A DNA stretch of 64,000 nt from Siphonodentalium dalli (taxonomy: Eukaryota; Mollusca; Scaphopoda; Gadilida; Siphonodentaliidae). This document shows positions 29,618 through 40,597 of this stretch, piece after piece. The stretch's first letter is position 1; every line of letters begins with the position of its first letter. The position numbers were made by a program, and so were the translations under genes. The DNA lies in the NCBI GenBank assembly GCA_032622095.1, contig CP136064.1:279459614-279523613 (forward strand), given 5' to 3'. The notes below the pieces were generated by a model. The model worked only from the letters and a program-made list of their open reading frames with translations, was not told where the DNA came from and made no database searches.

Positions 29618-29690
29618 TTAGCGTCACTAAATTCACCCTCTTTGGACCTCATTCTGCAAATGACAGGCACACTAAACTCAGACTTGAAGT
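29618..29690. mobile_element. Family M fragment
   Basis: CACTAAATTCACCCTCTTTG GACCTCATTCTGCAAATGAC is one end of the double-palindrome family M. The rest is missing. Confidence 0.6.
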
Positions 29691-29887
29691 AGAGTCATGA
29701 ATAACCAATTCTAGTAAATTACGGAACATTGTGCTGACTGTGCCTGAATGTGATAAACTTGCATGATAAATCTTGATAGCCCTAGTTAAAGATCTGGTTC
29801 TATGTGAGAGATATAGACAGAATACTGGTGGGTTTATGAATACATTGAAGATGTTTTGGCCAAATTAACCTGGCAATATCTGGCATA

Positions 29888-30064
29888 TAGTAATGCCCTA
29901 AGTAATCGACCTCTTAACCACAGCAGAATTATGGGTGACTTTTCAAGATTAGTCGGGGAGAGCTTTCTGACGAATGGCAACAAGCCATATTTCCAACTAA
30001 ATCCTGAAAAGTTACCCATAATTCTGCTGTGGTTAAGAGGTTGATTACTTAGGGCATTACTGTA
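29888..30064. mobile_element. Palindromic MITE, family F, copy 1
   Basis: TAGTAATGCCCTAAGTAATC is inverted at the right end as GATTACTTAGGGCATTACTG. Inner arms are ACCACAGCAGAATTATGGGT. TA-flanked short TIRs of this kind suggest a Tc1/mariner-type MITE; that is an inference. Confidence 0.75.
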
Positions 30065-30350
30065 CTTCTGCTAAAATGAAAATATTGCATGTGTTACATT
30101 GCCTTTGATAATTAGCAGTACATAAATACTAACCTAGTCCTACAGTAAAACATTCGTTGATTGCATCAGGCCGTCCCCGCCCCCCCCCCCCAACAGTTAA
30201 AATTTAAATGCTCTCAATTAAGTCTTGCACCATGAACTTTCCATGTATATCGTAACAATGGTGAAAAATGCATAAAGATTATTGCTTTTCTACATCCTCT
30301 GTGTCGTCTAGAACAGCTTACTGGACCAGAATGTTTCCTGTTAAAACAAA

Positions 30351-30567
30351 TACAGTAATGCCCTAAGTAATCGTCCCCTTAACCACAGCAAAATTATGGG
30401 TAACTTATCAGGATTTAGTCGGAAATATGGTTTGTTGCCATTCATCGGAAAGCTCTCGGCGAGAGCTTTCCAATGAATGGCAACAAGCCATATTTCCGAC
30501 TAAATCCTGAAAAGTTACCCATAATTCTGCTGTGGTTAAGGGGTCCATTATTAAGAGCATTACTGTA
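30351..30567. mobile_element. Near-perfect palindromic MITE, family F, copy 2
   Basis: TACAGTAATGCCCTAAGTAA at 30351 and GAGCATTACTGTA ending 30567. The arms fold almost without mismatch to a centre at about 30462 (AGCTCTCGGCGAGAGCT). Confidence 0.82.
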
Positions 30568-30691
30568 TTTCCTCTTTCTTTCAAGCTGGCATCATAGGAA
30601 ACTTTAAACATTTTAATTCACAAAGATTCCCACAGATTGTTTATAACATAATTCAAAACATATTTAAAGACAGTGTATCTCTTCCGGGCCA

Positions 30692-30983
30692 TCTATATTT
30701 ATATAAAAGAGAAGGATCTGTCCAGATTTTTCTCCCAGACACCTACACCGATTTCAATCAAATTTGGTGCGGTGATTCTGGGTACTCTGGCGGAGGTTAT
30801 AACAGCGTTAGTTTTTCAAATTTGTGAATAAAAAAAATTTAAGTTAAAAATCAAAAATAAATTAAAAAACAAAATCAAACTGTTTAAATGATCAAAATGC
30901 CTCTGTCCAGGTCAAAATGTGCGCGAAGCCGAAGGCCCCTCTGACACTGAATAAAGGCTCCTGAAGGGAGCTGTTTCAGCTAC
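30692..30983 (+). mobile_element. Helitron-like non-autonomous element
   Basis: It begins A/TCTATATTTATATAAAAGAG, has CCGATTTCAATCAAATTTGG and GTTATAACAGCGTTAGTTTT, and ends with the hairpin GCTCCTGAAGGGAGC followed by TGTTTCAGCTAC/T. A TC start, a hairpin shortly before a CTRR-like end and A/T flanks are Helitron hallmarks; here the end is CTAC. Confidence 0.55.
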
Positions 30984-31349
30984 TAATTTTTATAAAAACC
31001 TGATTTCAAGGCCACAAATTTCTTTTTTGTAAATAAAACAAAATATTGAGAATATTATTAGTCGATAACGGTGTAATAAATAGAGCGAAACAAGTGTGTG
31101 AACTGGTTAACGTTATTAGGTCGATATTGTATTATATAATTGAACAAATGTGTGCTTTATGTAGACTATACCTCATAATTTAGTGAAGAAATTTTCTGTT
31201 AAAAGTTGTCACCAATGACGTTGACATAATCATTTTGTATTGTTCAAGAACAATACAAAATTGTTTATTGAACAATTATTGAAAGTTTTGAAATCTTCTG
31301 TATTTTGCTAAAGTGAATGAATGGATGAGAAATAAAGTGGTTTATTTCT
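30984..31349. other. No feature recognised before the gap
   Basis: AT-rich; a small inverted pair ATTGTTCAAGAACAAT near 31240. Nothing else supported. Confidence 0.5.
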
Positions 31350-31449
31350 NNNNNNNNNNNNNNNNNNNNNNNNNNNNNNNNNNNNNNNNNNNNNNNNNNN
31401 NNNNNNNNNNNNNNNNNNNNNNNNNNNNNNNNNNNNNNNNNNNNNNNNN
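31350..31449. other. Assembly gap (100 N)
   Basis: Exactly 100 unknown bases, the usual placeholder for a gap of unknown size. Confidence 0.99.
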
Positions 31450-31617
31450 GAACAGATGACTGTTGTGTTTATTATATTTTCTATACCAGTTTGTTACGAC
31501 CAGACAACAATGAAACACACTGTTATGCCTAATACGTAAAGCTACAATATCACCAGCCATATCTGTTAAAATAACGCGCAAGGATACCGAATGACGCAAA
31601 AATTGACGTCATTAAGC

Positions 31618-31965
31618 AGTACTGAGAGTAGGATAACATCTTGAGAGTAGGATAACATCTTGAGAGTAGGATACCATGTTGAGAGTAGGATACCATGTTG
31701 AGAGTAGGATAACATCTTGAGAGTAGGATAACATCTTGAGAGTAGGATAACATCTTGAGAGTAGGATAACATCTTGAGAGTAGGATAACATCTTGAGAGT
31801 AGGATAACATCTTGAGAGTAGGATACCATGTTGAGAGAATGATAACATCTTGAGAGTAGGATACCATGTTGAGAGTAGGATAACATCTTGAGAGTAGGAT
31901 AACATCATGAGAGTAGGGTAACATCTTGAGAGTAGGATAACATACTGAGAGTCGGATAACACGTT
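31618..31965. repeat. 19-bp tandem repeat, about 18 copies
   Basis: Unit GAGAGTAGGATAACATCTT with variants GATACCATGTT. The open frames here come from the repeat only. Confidence 0.93.
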
Positions 31966-32498
31966 CGGTCTTCTGTGAATGGGGATATGATTTATATTTT
32001 GACGTAAAAAGTCCAACTTCCTATCTGACTATGTAACCGACTGTGTTTTCTATATTTAACGCTAGTGAAATGCATGGCGAAACCGCCCCCCCCCAAATAA
32101 AATTTCCTGTGTGCTTTGAGAATAATTCCCTCATTAAAACCTTATTAACATACAGAACGGAGATTTAGGGCGGTATATAGTCCTGTTGACGAATTTCGCC
32201 TGCAAAATATTAGACAAAAAAACGTTTGGGTCTGACTTGACCGATGTTTGCCATGCGTGTTGTTGTCCACGTGCGTTTAGACATTTGTGTTGATAAATTA
32301 TTCTGAGAACCAAAGCACACCGTTGCGCGAAATAGTTATTTGGTTCTAGTTGGACTTTCCAAACTTAAGATATATACGAATTGGTTCTTGATAACGGCAA
32401 TATGTGGCTCTGTGCATGTGACTGTCACACACGCCCATGTTATATGCGTGGAGTGCAAGGCGATGACACAGTGGTGACTGCCACACACGCCCATAATA
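31966..32498. other. No feature recognised
   Basis: Mixed unique sequence. CACACACGCCCAT occurs twice (32426 and 32483). No gene supported. Confidence 0.5.
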
Positions 32499-32958
32499 TA
32501 TGACCCGCCATATCAAATCCAGTCGGAAGTCGGGATTTGTTTTACCCTGTGCCAATGCATTCTCTTATATATGCGAGTCGACCATAGGTCGCCTCGCATA
32601 TATAAGAGAATGCATTGGCCTAACAATTTTTTACAATTTTAATAATTTGTTCTTGTATTCTTTAACAATTTTATAATTTCACCCATACAGAGCCCCAGAC
32701 AAACATGAGCAGACGACACTCTTCTATATGCTTATATATATGTGTGGAGCTCCCTGCAGGATAATGGATGTTTTTTTATTTTATGTCCTAAATATTGTAA
32801 GAAACATTTATTTAAAAAACATGATAAAAAATTGTTAGGCCAATGCATTCTCTTATATATGCGAGGCGACCTATGGTCGACTCGCATATATAAGAGAATG
32901 CATTGGCACAGGGTAAAAAAATCCCGACTTCCGACTGGATTTGATATGGCGGGTCACA
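32499..32958. mobile_element. TIR element, family C, with paired hairpins, copy 1
   Basis: TATGACCCGCCATATCAAAT, CCAGTCGGAAGTCGGGATTT is inverted at the right end (AAATCCCGACTTCCGACTGG to GGCGGGTCACATA). Facing hairpins at 32551-32619 and 32839-32907 have CCCTGTG outside. The centre holds AGAGCCCCAGACAAACATGA. Confidence 0.85.
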
Positions 32959-33367
32959 TATCGTTATGATCCATGCTTCGAGAATGTTAGGGTTCATCAT
33001 GTCGATGGGAACACACGAAACAACACCTTTATATGATAAAAGATGTATAATGATAAGATGGTCTTTCTGTTGTTTTGCTGAACTATTGTATTTTGATGAA
33101 GCTGTTATATGTTGTAGAATGCCAGCACCTTGCACACTGGCGTGTTCCCAATTGGGGACGGATGAGGGTATGAGAAAGCACTGTTCGCAATTTGCGCTAT
33201 AGACGATATGTGCTTCAGTGAATACAATGGCACTTTATCCACTGCCGAAATGCATATAGCATTCAACTGACACCACATATAATTGCAACTGTGCCGATCC
33301 TACCATTTCAGTGTATATCCTGCATGTAATAATACACGAAACTACACACCCCTCCATCCTCCTTATG

Positions 33368-33455
33368 TATTAGTGTTAGGGTCAGGGTTAGGGTATATGT
33401 TTAGGGTTAGTGCTAGGTTTGGGGCTAGGGTTAGGGTTAGGGTTAGCATATTCTT
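33368..33455 (+). repeat. Degenerate telomere-like (TTAGGG)n tract
   Basis: GTTAGGGTCAGGGTTAGGGT, TTAGGGTTAGTGCTAGG and GGGGCTAGGGTTAGGGTTAG. TTAGGG is the telomere repeat of many animals; the degenerate state and flanking sequence on both sides point to an interstitial tract. Confidence 0.75.
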
Positions 33456-33478
33456 TCATGAATGACATACCCATTGCA

Positions 33479-33850
33479 CAACGTCTAAACTACGCACGTC
33501 TAAATTACGCACGTCTAAATTACGCACATCTAAACTACGCGTGTCTAAAATACGTACGTCTAAAATACACACGTCTAAACTACGCACGTCTAAACTTCGC
33601 ACGTCTAACTACGCACGTCTAAACTACGCACATCTAAATACGCAGTATAAACTACGCATGTCTAAACTACGTTCGTCTAAAATACGCACGTCTAAATTAC
33701 ACACGTCTAAACTACGCACGTCCAAACTACGCACGTCCAAACTACGCACGTCTAAACTTCGCACGTCTAAGACGCACGTCTAAACTACGCATGTCTAAAC
33801 TACGTACGTCTAACTAAGCACGTATAAACCTACGCACGTCTAAACTATAT
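33479..33850. repeat. 15-bp tandem repeat, about 25 copies
   Basis: Unit ACGTCTAAACTACGC, with several 1-3 bp deletions and T/C variants, directly beyond the telomere-like tract. Confidence 0.9.
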
Positions 33851-33943
33851 TGCACACCAAATGTGTACTGCTTAATTCGGTACGAATTTATCTCCTATAA
33901 ACAAACGGCAACGACTCCGCTTATGAATGTCGCCGCATTTCTA

Positions 33944-34416
33944 TCTATATATATGTATACAAGAGAAGGATATGTCTGTGTGTCTATCAGTCCGTCTGTC
34001 TTTTCGCGATTTTTCTCCCTGACCCCGGCCTGGACCAATATTAACCAATGTGCTGTGGTGACCCGGGTATCCTGTCGGAAGTTATGGCGGCGTGAGTTTT
34101 TCAAAATTGTGATTTAAAAACCCTATTAACTTAATTTAAAAAATAAATTATGTTCAATAAAAAAACATTTCAATAATTAAATAAAAAAAAAAATGTTTTA
34201 ATTTATATTTGTTTGTTTATATATATATATCAAAATGTTTAAACGATCAAAATGTGCGCAATGCGCACAAATGGGCCGCAGAATAAAGGCCCTGCCTAAG
34301 ATTTAAATGTGCGCAAAACGCACAAATGGGTCGTAGGCACCTAGCGAACAAAGGGTCCCTTTATGCAGGCGCCGCAGGCACCTTCGACGCCGAATAAAGG
34401 GAGCCTGTTCAGCTAG
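33944..34416 (+). mobile_element. Helitron-like non-autonomous element with CTAG end
   Basis: Starts A/TCTATATATATGTATACAAG AGAAGG and ends GGGAGCCTGTTCAGCTAG/T. The interior has TTCGCGATTTTTCTCCCTGA, TTATGGCGGCGTGAGTTTTT, AT-rich spacer and GTGCGCAA(A/T)(A/G)CGCACAAATGGG boxes. The termini and A/T flanks fit a Helitron. Confidence 0.65.
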
Positions 34417-34509
34417 TATATATAATAAAGGGAGCCTGTTCAGCTAGTATATATAATAAAGGGAGCCTGTTCAGCTAGTATATATAATAAAGGGAGCCTG
34501 TTCAGCTAG
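34417..34509 (+). repeat. 31-bp tandem repeat of the Helitron-like 3' end
   Basis: Three further copies of ATAATAAAGGGAGCCTGTTC AGCTAG follow the element end, so CTAG/T termini end at 34416, 34447, 34478 and 34509, exactly 31 bp apart. Confidence 0.9.
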
Positions 34510-34762
34510 TATATATATAAAAGAGTATGATCTGTCTGTTCGCGATTTTTCTCTCATTACCGATTTCAACCAAATTTGGTGACTCGGCGGATATTATAAC
34601 GGCGTGAGTTTTCAAAATTTTAAATATTTAAAACAAATTTAATTAAGCAATCTATAAAAAATCAATAATTTTTTTGGTTTTAAATCAAAAGATGATTAAA
34701 ATGTGCACGGAGCGTACAAAGCCTTTCTTCTGGGAGGGATCTTGTTTCAGCTGTCAAATATA
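34510..34762 (+). mobile_element. Second Helitron-like copy in tandem
   Basis: TATATATATAAAAGAGTATG, CTGTTCGCGATTTTTCTCTC, ATTTCAACCAAATTTGGTGA and an end GAGGGATCTTGTTTCAGCTG. It is shorter than the preceding copy and lies in the same orientation immediately after it. Confidence 0.55.
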
Positions 34763-34823
34763 TGACTGATGATTGCTGCCAATTTGGGTAAACAATTTAT
34801 GAAAAAATGAGTCGTCTTTATGC

Positions 34824-34982
34824 AGGAGCACGCGCGATCTTCAACTCGTTATGTTTGGGAAATAAGATTTTTACTCGTTTGATACATTTGATTCACAACT
34901 CGTCTACGACTAGTTGTGAATCAAATTTATCAAACTCGTTTCATAAAATCGTATACCCCAACATAACTCGTTGGCGCACCTC
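34824..34982. mobile_element. Imperfect palindrome, MITE-like
   Basis: AACTCGTTATGTTTGGGAAA and TTTGATTCACAACTCGT are inverted as ACTAGTTGTGAATCAAA and CCCCAACATAACTCGTTG, centre near 34905. Confidence 0.65.
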
Positions 34983-35398
34983 TATATAATTGTTTTACAT
35001 TTACCCACTGTGATTAGGGTCCCTTTAAGAGTATACAAGCTGTTCTATATAGCATAGCAAACGTGGAGAGTCAACGACATTTATATTTGATACTCCAAAG
35101 TAACACACCTCTTACCACAGACATGTCGTATCTCATAAATGTCACGATCGGCCCTTGGTTGTTTATGTAACAAATATTGCAATCATTATTTTCAGTTTGT
35201 ACATTGATTATTTCACGCTATGTTCTATTCCTGTCAGTGACAATGGTCGCCATATAGTCTACAGGAGCCGCCCATGTATTATTCAAAGAGCTGTTAATAA
35301 ATATGGAATGATGCAGCTGAATTATTTGTATTTGAGGTTACTGAACTAACCTGATATTATGATTCATTATTCTGCAAAATTTAATGTTTGTCATCCTT

Positions 35399-35972
35399 GA
35401 ATTATCGGGGATTATCAGGGGGTGGTCGGAAAATATGTTCAGGCCCGTATGCTGATTTTTTCCTTTCGACCCTTGTTGGGACCCCACCTACCCCCGCGTC
35501 CAAAGTTTTTTCCGTTATCGGCAGTTTTTCCCCGACCATTTTTGAACACCCACCCCCCTTTTAACACTAAAACAGAGATTTTCGGGAGTTTATTCACTGT
35601 AAACAGCCGTATATGAATTTCTGTGCATATTATTTGTCATGGATGTTAACATTGACATGTAAATAGGAACGAGTCATTTTGGGGTCATTCGACCAAAAAA
35701 ACATGGCTGCCAGCGGCCATCTTAGATTTCAAAATTCAACCCATTAGCATGGGCTACAGGCTATACTGTTTGTCTGATCATCATGAATTTTTAATTTATG
35801 TTAATATTGACATTCTAAGGTGTTTAAGCCAAACTCATTGCAAAAGCAGTCAAAAAGACTTGCAGGAAAAAACATTTTGAGTTGTGGAAAAAATTGTTTG
35901 TTTGTCCCATCGACCACCCACCCACCCCGGCATACGTGCCCGGAAATTGTTTTCCCCTGGAATTATCGGGGA
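35399..35972. mobile_element. Possible element with direct-repeat ends
   Basis: GAATTATCGGGGAT occurs at 35399 and again at about 35958. Inside each lie partly inverted GGGGTGGTCGG / CGACCACCCACCC and GGCCCGTATGC / GCATACGTGCCC. Between them is a copy of the GGAACGAGTCATTTTGG... repeat found at 48360-49140. Boundaries are uncertain. Confidence 0.4.
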
Positions 35973-35989
35973 TGATCTCTTTGGTTATA

Positions 35990-36092
35990 TAAATAGGATT
36001 TTAATCATATAATGGCTCTAACTGTCTGTTAATTTGGTTAAAATAGGTTTTTAATCATATAATGGCTCTAACTGTCTGTTAATTTGGCTCTT
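35990..36092. repeat. 52-bp direct duplication
   Basis: TTTTAATCATATAATGGCTC TAACTGTCTGTTAATTTGG occurs twice in a row. Confidence 0.85.
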
Positions 36093-37990
36093 GTTATTCG
36101 TGGGAGTACTGTTTTGATGGATTAATTATTTTATAAAGGCAACATGGTATACAAAATGGGATGATGTTTGAATATTACGAAGTATGTGTTTGGTATCTGG
36201 TGTGAGCCAGCTCTGCATGGTACTCCACCGGAAAAAGCCTGATTTATCTCCCTTGAAAACAGTCTTCTGCGCTTCGAAGACAAAATTTCAAAATTGATAC
36301 GATAACTTTTCTTTATTTGTCAATATATCTTATGTTCTATCAGCTCATATATAATGTGATTATTGACTGACATTCGCTCTGTCGTGGTTAGCTATGGGGC
36401 CGAAGACGGCCAATTTCGGCCAACAAAATGGTTAAAATGAGGGTTTGGCATTATCAGTCCAAGGGTGGTAATTTAACTTGTGATGTGACAATTCTGTCAA
36501 AATACAAACATATATATACTCTGACTATATATGTATCTTGTAACCAAACATTCATTTGCTGTTTACCAATGACGCAGCTGAAGGTTGTAGTACAGTACCC
36601 CCTCAAAATTGTGAAAATGGCCAGAAATACGCAAAACACTCAACACCGGTGAGACCCCCACTATGAAAACTTTTGTTGATGATTGGTTGAGGGATAAGCT
36701 CTGTATGGTGTGCTAAATGATTTAGTGGTGCAAATAGTAAAATCCAAGATGGCTGCCGGTGGCCATGTTTTTCATCGAAAATCGTTCCAACTTTCAGAGC
36801 TCCCACCTGGAGGTGATCCCAGACCCATGTACTGAACAACGTTGAAATCGGTTAAAGTTTGTTTTAGCACCTTTATGTTTTATTTTTTTATGGTTTTTTG
36901 AATAGTCTATTTTTATTTGTAGAGTTTACATTTATTTGAAGAATCTATTTTTGTGTTATGTTTTCATTTGTATCAGGTTGAATAAATGATTTTTAATAGA
37001 ACTATTTAAACCTGCGCCTTTCCATGTCAATGTGCATTGATAGATCTTTGATGAAAACATTTAGCCTTTCGGACGAATTTACGGGCGTAGCTAAGGTAGA
37101 GGTTCGTGACATGATCTACCTGCAATATTACCTGGCCAATTTGCCAGGTGTGCGCACGTAACATATAAGTCGCAGATTACCAATTTTTTCTACAAGGTCG
37201 GCGATTATTAATTCCTCCTATGTAGTATGTGCCCCATTTACCAATAACCTGTGAAGTTCGCTACGAGATCTCAGTTTGAATCAACTCCAATTAACAGTGT
37301 TACAAAAAGATAAACCTGTTTGATAAAAAGTGCATCAAATATGCGTTAAATTAACTAAGGCACTCATGCGGTAACACGAGACACATACAACGTTTACTAT
37401 AGTTACAACGTACCCACATCGCATGCCGATAAATAATTATAGAATGTAGTATATCAAATCACAAGATTCACTTTCAACAGAAAACAGTCAAATGCAATCA
37501 GATTAGATCATAGGTTAACACGCTAACGTGAGATCATGTTTTTTATAAATTGAGGAAATTAAAGTAGATCAAATTGATGTTATATAGTACGTCACTGAAT
37601 CGATGAAGACATTTTCCAGGCATTACCGCGGCGGTGCATGGTGGGTCCTGCTGAATTGCTATGATGATGTTGGGGGAAATTGATGCCGTTAAATTAGTGA
37701 CGTCATTTTTTTCTAAAGTTGTCATTTTCGCTGTGTTTGGCTAATCCGAGCGATTTATAAAAGAAAAGAAAAAAAAGAAAAGAAGAATCTATTGTGTATG
37801 AAACATTCAAGAACATATATTGTTTTTAAATAAAATTAATAATGGCTGCGCTAGTGTTTGGAAAACGACGTAAATAACCATCTTGATTGTAGTCGATTTT
37901 CAACGACTAATATGACCAGTATTAAAACTATTTCGCAATATATGTTGTTGAATGTTTGATATACATAATGGTCTTTTCTGGATATGTTCA
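36093..37990. other. No gene recognised
   Basis: Unique-looking sequence. CAAGATGGCTGCCGGTGGCC near 36745 is related to the 48360-49140 repeat. An A/G-rich tract lies at 37760-37785. Open frames are all under 80 codons and without recognisable domains. Confidence 0.5.
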
Positions 37991-38004
37991 GATTATCCGA
38001 ACTA

Positions 38005-38055
38005 TTTATGGGAGACTCGCATATATAAGAGAATGCATTGACACAGGGTTTTCGC
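38005..38055. mobile_element. Half hairpin cassette with GCGAAAACCCTGTG-type flank
   Basis: GACTCGCATATATAAGAGAA TGCATTG, then ACACAGGGTTTTCGCAAAAT. The mirror arrangement (ATTTTGCGAAAACCCTGTGC) occurs at 47485. Only one arm of the hairpin is present. Confidence 0.6.
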
Positions 38056-38211
38056 AAAATTTTAGGAAGCTCCAGTCATGGAAGGGTTAAACAATAGAGT
38101 TGTGAAGCGTATCAAACAGCATGCATATATACGAGAATGCAGTGGCACCTGGCAGTTAATGCTGCAACAGCGCAGCTCTCGTCGTGAAAGGGTGAAATAT
38201 CACAGATCCCG

Positions 38212-38466
38212 TGTTAAAGACATATTAAGTGCTTATATAATTCACTACATCAAACTGATAGTTCACTACCCAGACATACATCCATTTAAGAATTCGTAAT
38301 TAAACTATTACCGTCTAAATATTCAACAAAAATGGCTGTAAGTTCGTAAAACGCGACGTCTGAACAACGCAATCATGTAAACAAACAGTTCATCGAATAT
38401 CATCGTTCGTTCCGAGAAAATACCGATAAACAAACGAGAATTATTTCGCCATCGAGCGTCACTTTA
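38212..38466 (+). mobile_element. Family K element, diverged copy
   Basis: GTTAAAGACATATTAAGTGC at the start and CGATAAACAAACGAGAATTA TTTCGCCATCGAGCGTCACT at the end match family K (44437, 55549, 59021); the middle is strongly diverged. It leads directly into the putative Helitron. Confidence 0.5.
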
Positions 38467-39113
38467 TCTTAATATATAAATGCGAATGTCTGTGTGTGTG
38501 TGTGCACGTGTATGTGTGTTCCCTATACACTTTGTGGTTTCTCGACCGATCGCCTCGAAATTTGGTATCTAGGCGTAACTTGATCCGGGGAAGGACATGG
38601 GCTGGGTACTGTTTGTGCCAGACGTCGCGTTTTTCGTGTTACGGGATCATGTTAATCCGTAACCATGTATTCATTAGTATCGTGACGTCATAGTTAAACG
38701 TTCAGTATACAGAGGGCAATTACGCCGCTTCCGCTCATAAGTCAATTCGTTCAGCAACACATTAGCGGACATAATTAATTGCTCTTGCACTTTTTCGTCT
38801 GTTTAGTAATGCCGCCGGGAAAAAAAGAAACTTGGCTCGCATTTCACAAAAACCTAGGCGGAATCGGGCGACCAGACAGCGGGAAACCCCAGAGAAGCAG
38901 CGTAATAGTGTTTTTTGACATTTTCGGCAACTTTTATTCGAATTATTCAACTGAATAACACGTGTTTTAAATACACAATAGGAGTTCACCTTCTGTCAAA
39001 TGTATTTTAAAATAAACACGCGGGTGGATTTGTGGTGTTCTTACATGAAGTAGCCTATGTTTATTTGTTAAAATCTCTATTTTTCCCCGAGCATCGCCGG
39101 GTCCATCCTCTAG
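38467..39113 (+). mobile_element. Helitron with relic of a replicase/helicase reading frame
   Basis: A/TCTTAATATATAAATGCGAA at the start; CCCGAGCATCGCCGGG hairpin (stem CCCG-GC/GC-CGGG with a bulged A) eight bases before CCTCTAG/T at the end. Between them 38810-38915 encodes, in one frame, an Arg-rich stretch RRNRATRQRETPEKQRN like the N-terminal region of animal Helitron proteins. The ATG CCG CCG start at 38809 is one base out of frame with it, across a run of seven A. The rest of the helicase is absent. The first 50 bp also resemble family K, so the left boundary is uncertain. Confidence 0.6.
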
Positions 39114-40597
39114 TTTAATATATATGAAAGAATGGTGATATGTGCTGGTAATTTTGATACAAAATTGTTTGAAAGACCTGGACTGAGCTGGACTGAGCAA
39201 GTTTTTTTTTCGAGGCGAACCGCAGCAGTGTTTCAAATCACTTTTGATAAAAGGTATTTTTGTCGTCGATTTTCACCAAATGTATATATAATCATCTCCA
39301 TGATGCGAGGAGTCTAATGGCGGTTTAAAGAGGTCAAAGTGTTGCCGTTCGAATCGGGGGAGGGAGAGGGGCATCATAATTAGATCAAAATATTTTTATC
39401 GACGATTTCCTTCAAATTTATAAATATATAATCATCTCAATGATACGATGAATCTAATCGTGTGATCGACAGATACGTGAAATACTTTGTATACAAACTG
39501 CATTTGTCGCGGAAAGATTTATTCAAGAATCACGACCAAACTGCAAGTTTAGTATCTAGTCTACAATGGTTTGAATACTACCACCACGAATACATAATGT
39601 ATTAAATCTTTGTTATTATCAGTTAAAATGCATTCTGGAATTTCTGGCTTAAATGTAATTTTCAAATGAATATTGACAGTTCAGTTTCTCTGAATAATGT
39701 AAAATGAATTGTAACCGACAAAAGAATTAAATAAAAAAAATATATTAGGTTTTTAAATGTAATATTTCATTACAGTATGTTGTAGTAAATATGCACACGA
39801 GATGATTTTTTCTGATCAGCGTAGCAAGGGGAGTGAACTCTGAGTCTCTGATGCATTGAAGCTTTGTTCAATGTATATTCTAAAATTTCAGCGTGAAACA
39901 ATAAGAGCGTTCATGACTAGATTGTTCCTGATATGGCAAAATAGAGAGCGTTTATCTCTCTTTGTGGATAATTGAAAACAAATATAGATAAATATATATG
40001 AGTTCCTAAAGTATGTACAATCTGAATACCGGTATTGGTATATATTTCATGTATTTACCGATCAATATCGCCCCCTTGGGGGTTCCAATACGCCTGTCCG
40101 TTTAAAACACTGAGCATTCATACACTCGCAAATTTGCTCAAAATAAACACCTTGAAAACGACAACTTAAGAAGTAACGGTACTTGTTCGTGACAGCATCA
40201 GTTTGCCCCAACCATAGGCGATCTGACACAAAAATGGCCATAAACTACATGTATATACACAACTTATATATGGGAACTTTTAGGACTGTGACCAATTATG
40301 TGTCAGGGACCTGTGAAAATTACGGCATGCCATTTCAAAACAAAACTTCCTTTTCCCATCAGGCATGTAACAATATAAAGAACGTTTATTGTTCATGTAT
40401 TCTCAATATGGTGAAATAAGGAGCGTTTATGGGAAATGTTGAAAACTGCCAATAAATTTCTGTCACTTCGGTTAGTCATTGTGGATTACTGTCCGCATAC
40501 AAGTATTTCGCGCATTTGTTGCTGGAATTTCGACACGGAAAGTTATAATGTGCCAGAAACCGAATGTAAAAAATGCTTATAAAATGCATCTGTACCC
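39114..40597. other. No gene recognised
   Basis: AT-rich. AAATATATAATCATCTC(C/A)ATGAT with TTTTTATCGACGATTT-like context occurs twice (39240-39310 and 39390-39450), a decayed direct repeat. No domain found in any frame. Confidence 0.5.

Noticed and set aside
31550-32016. Three overlapping - strand frames of 106-134 codons
   Set aside because: All derive from the 19-bp tandem repeat in its three frames.
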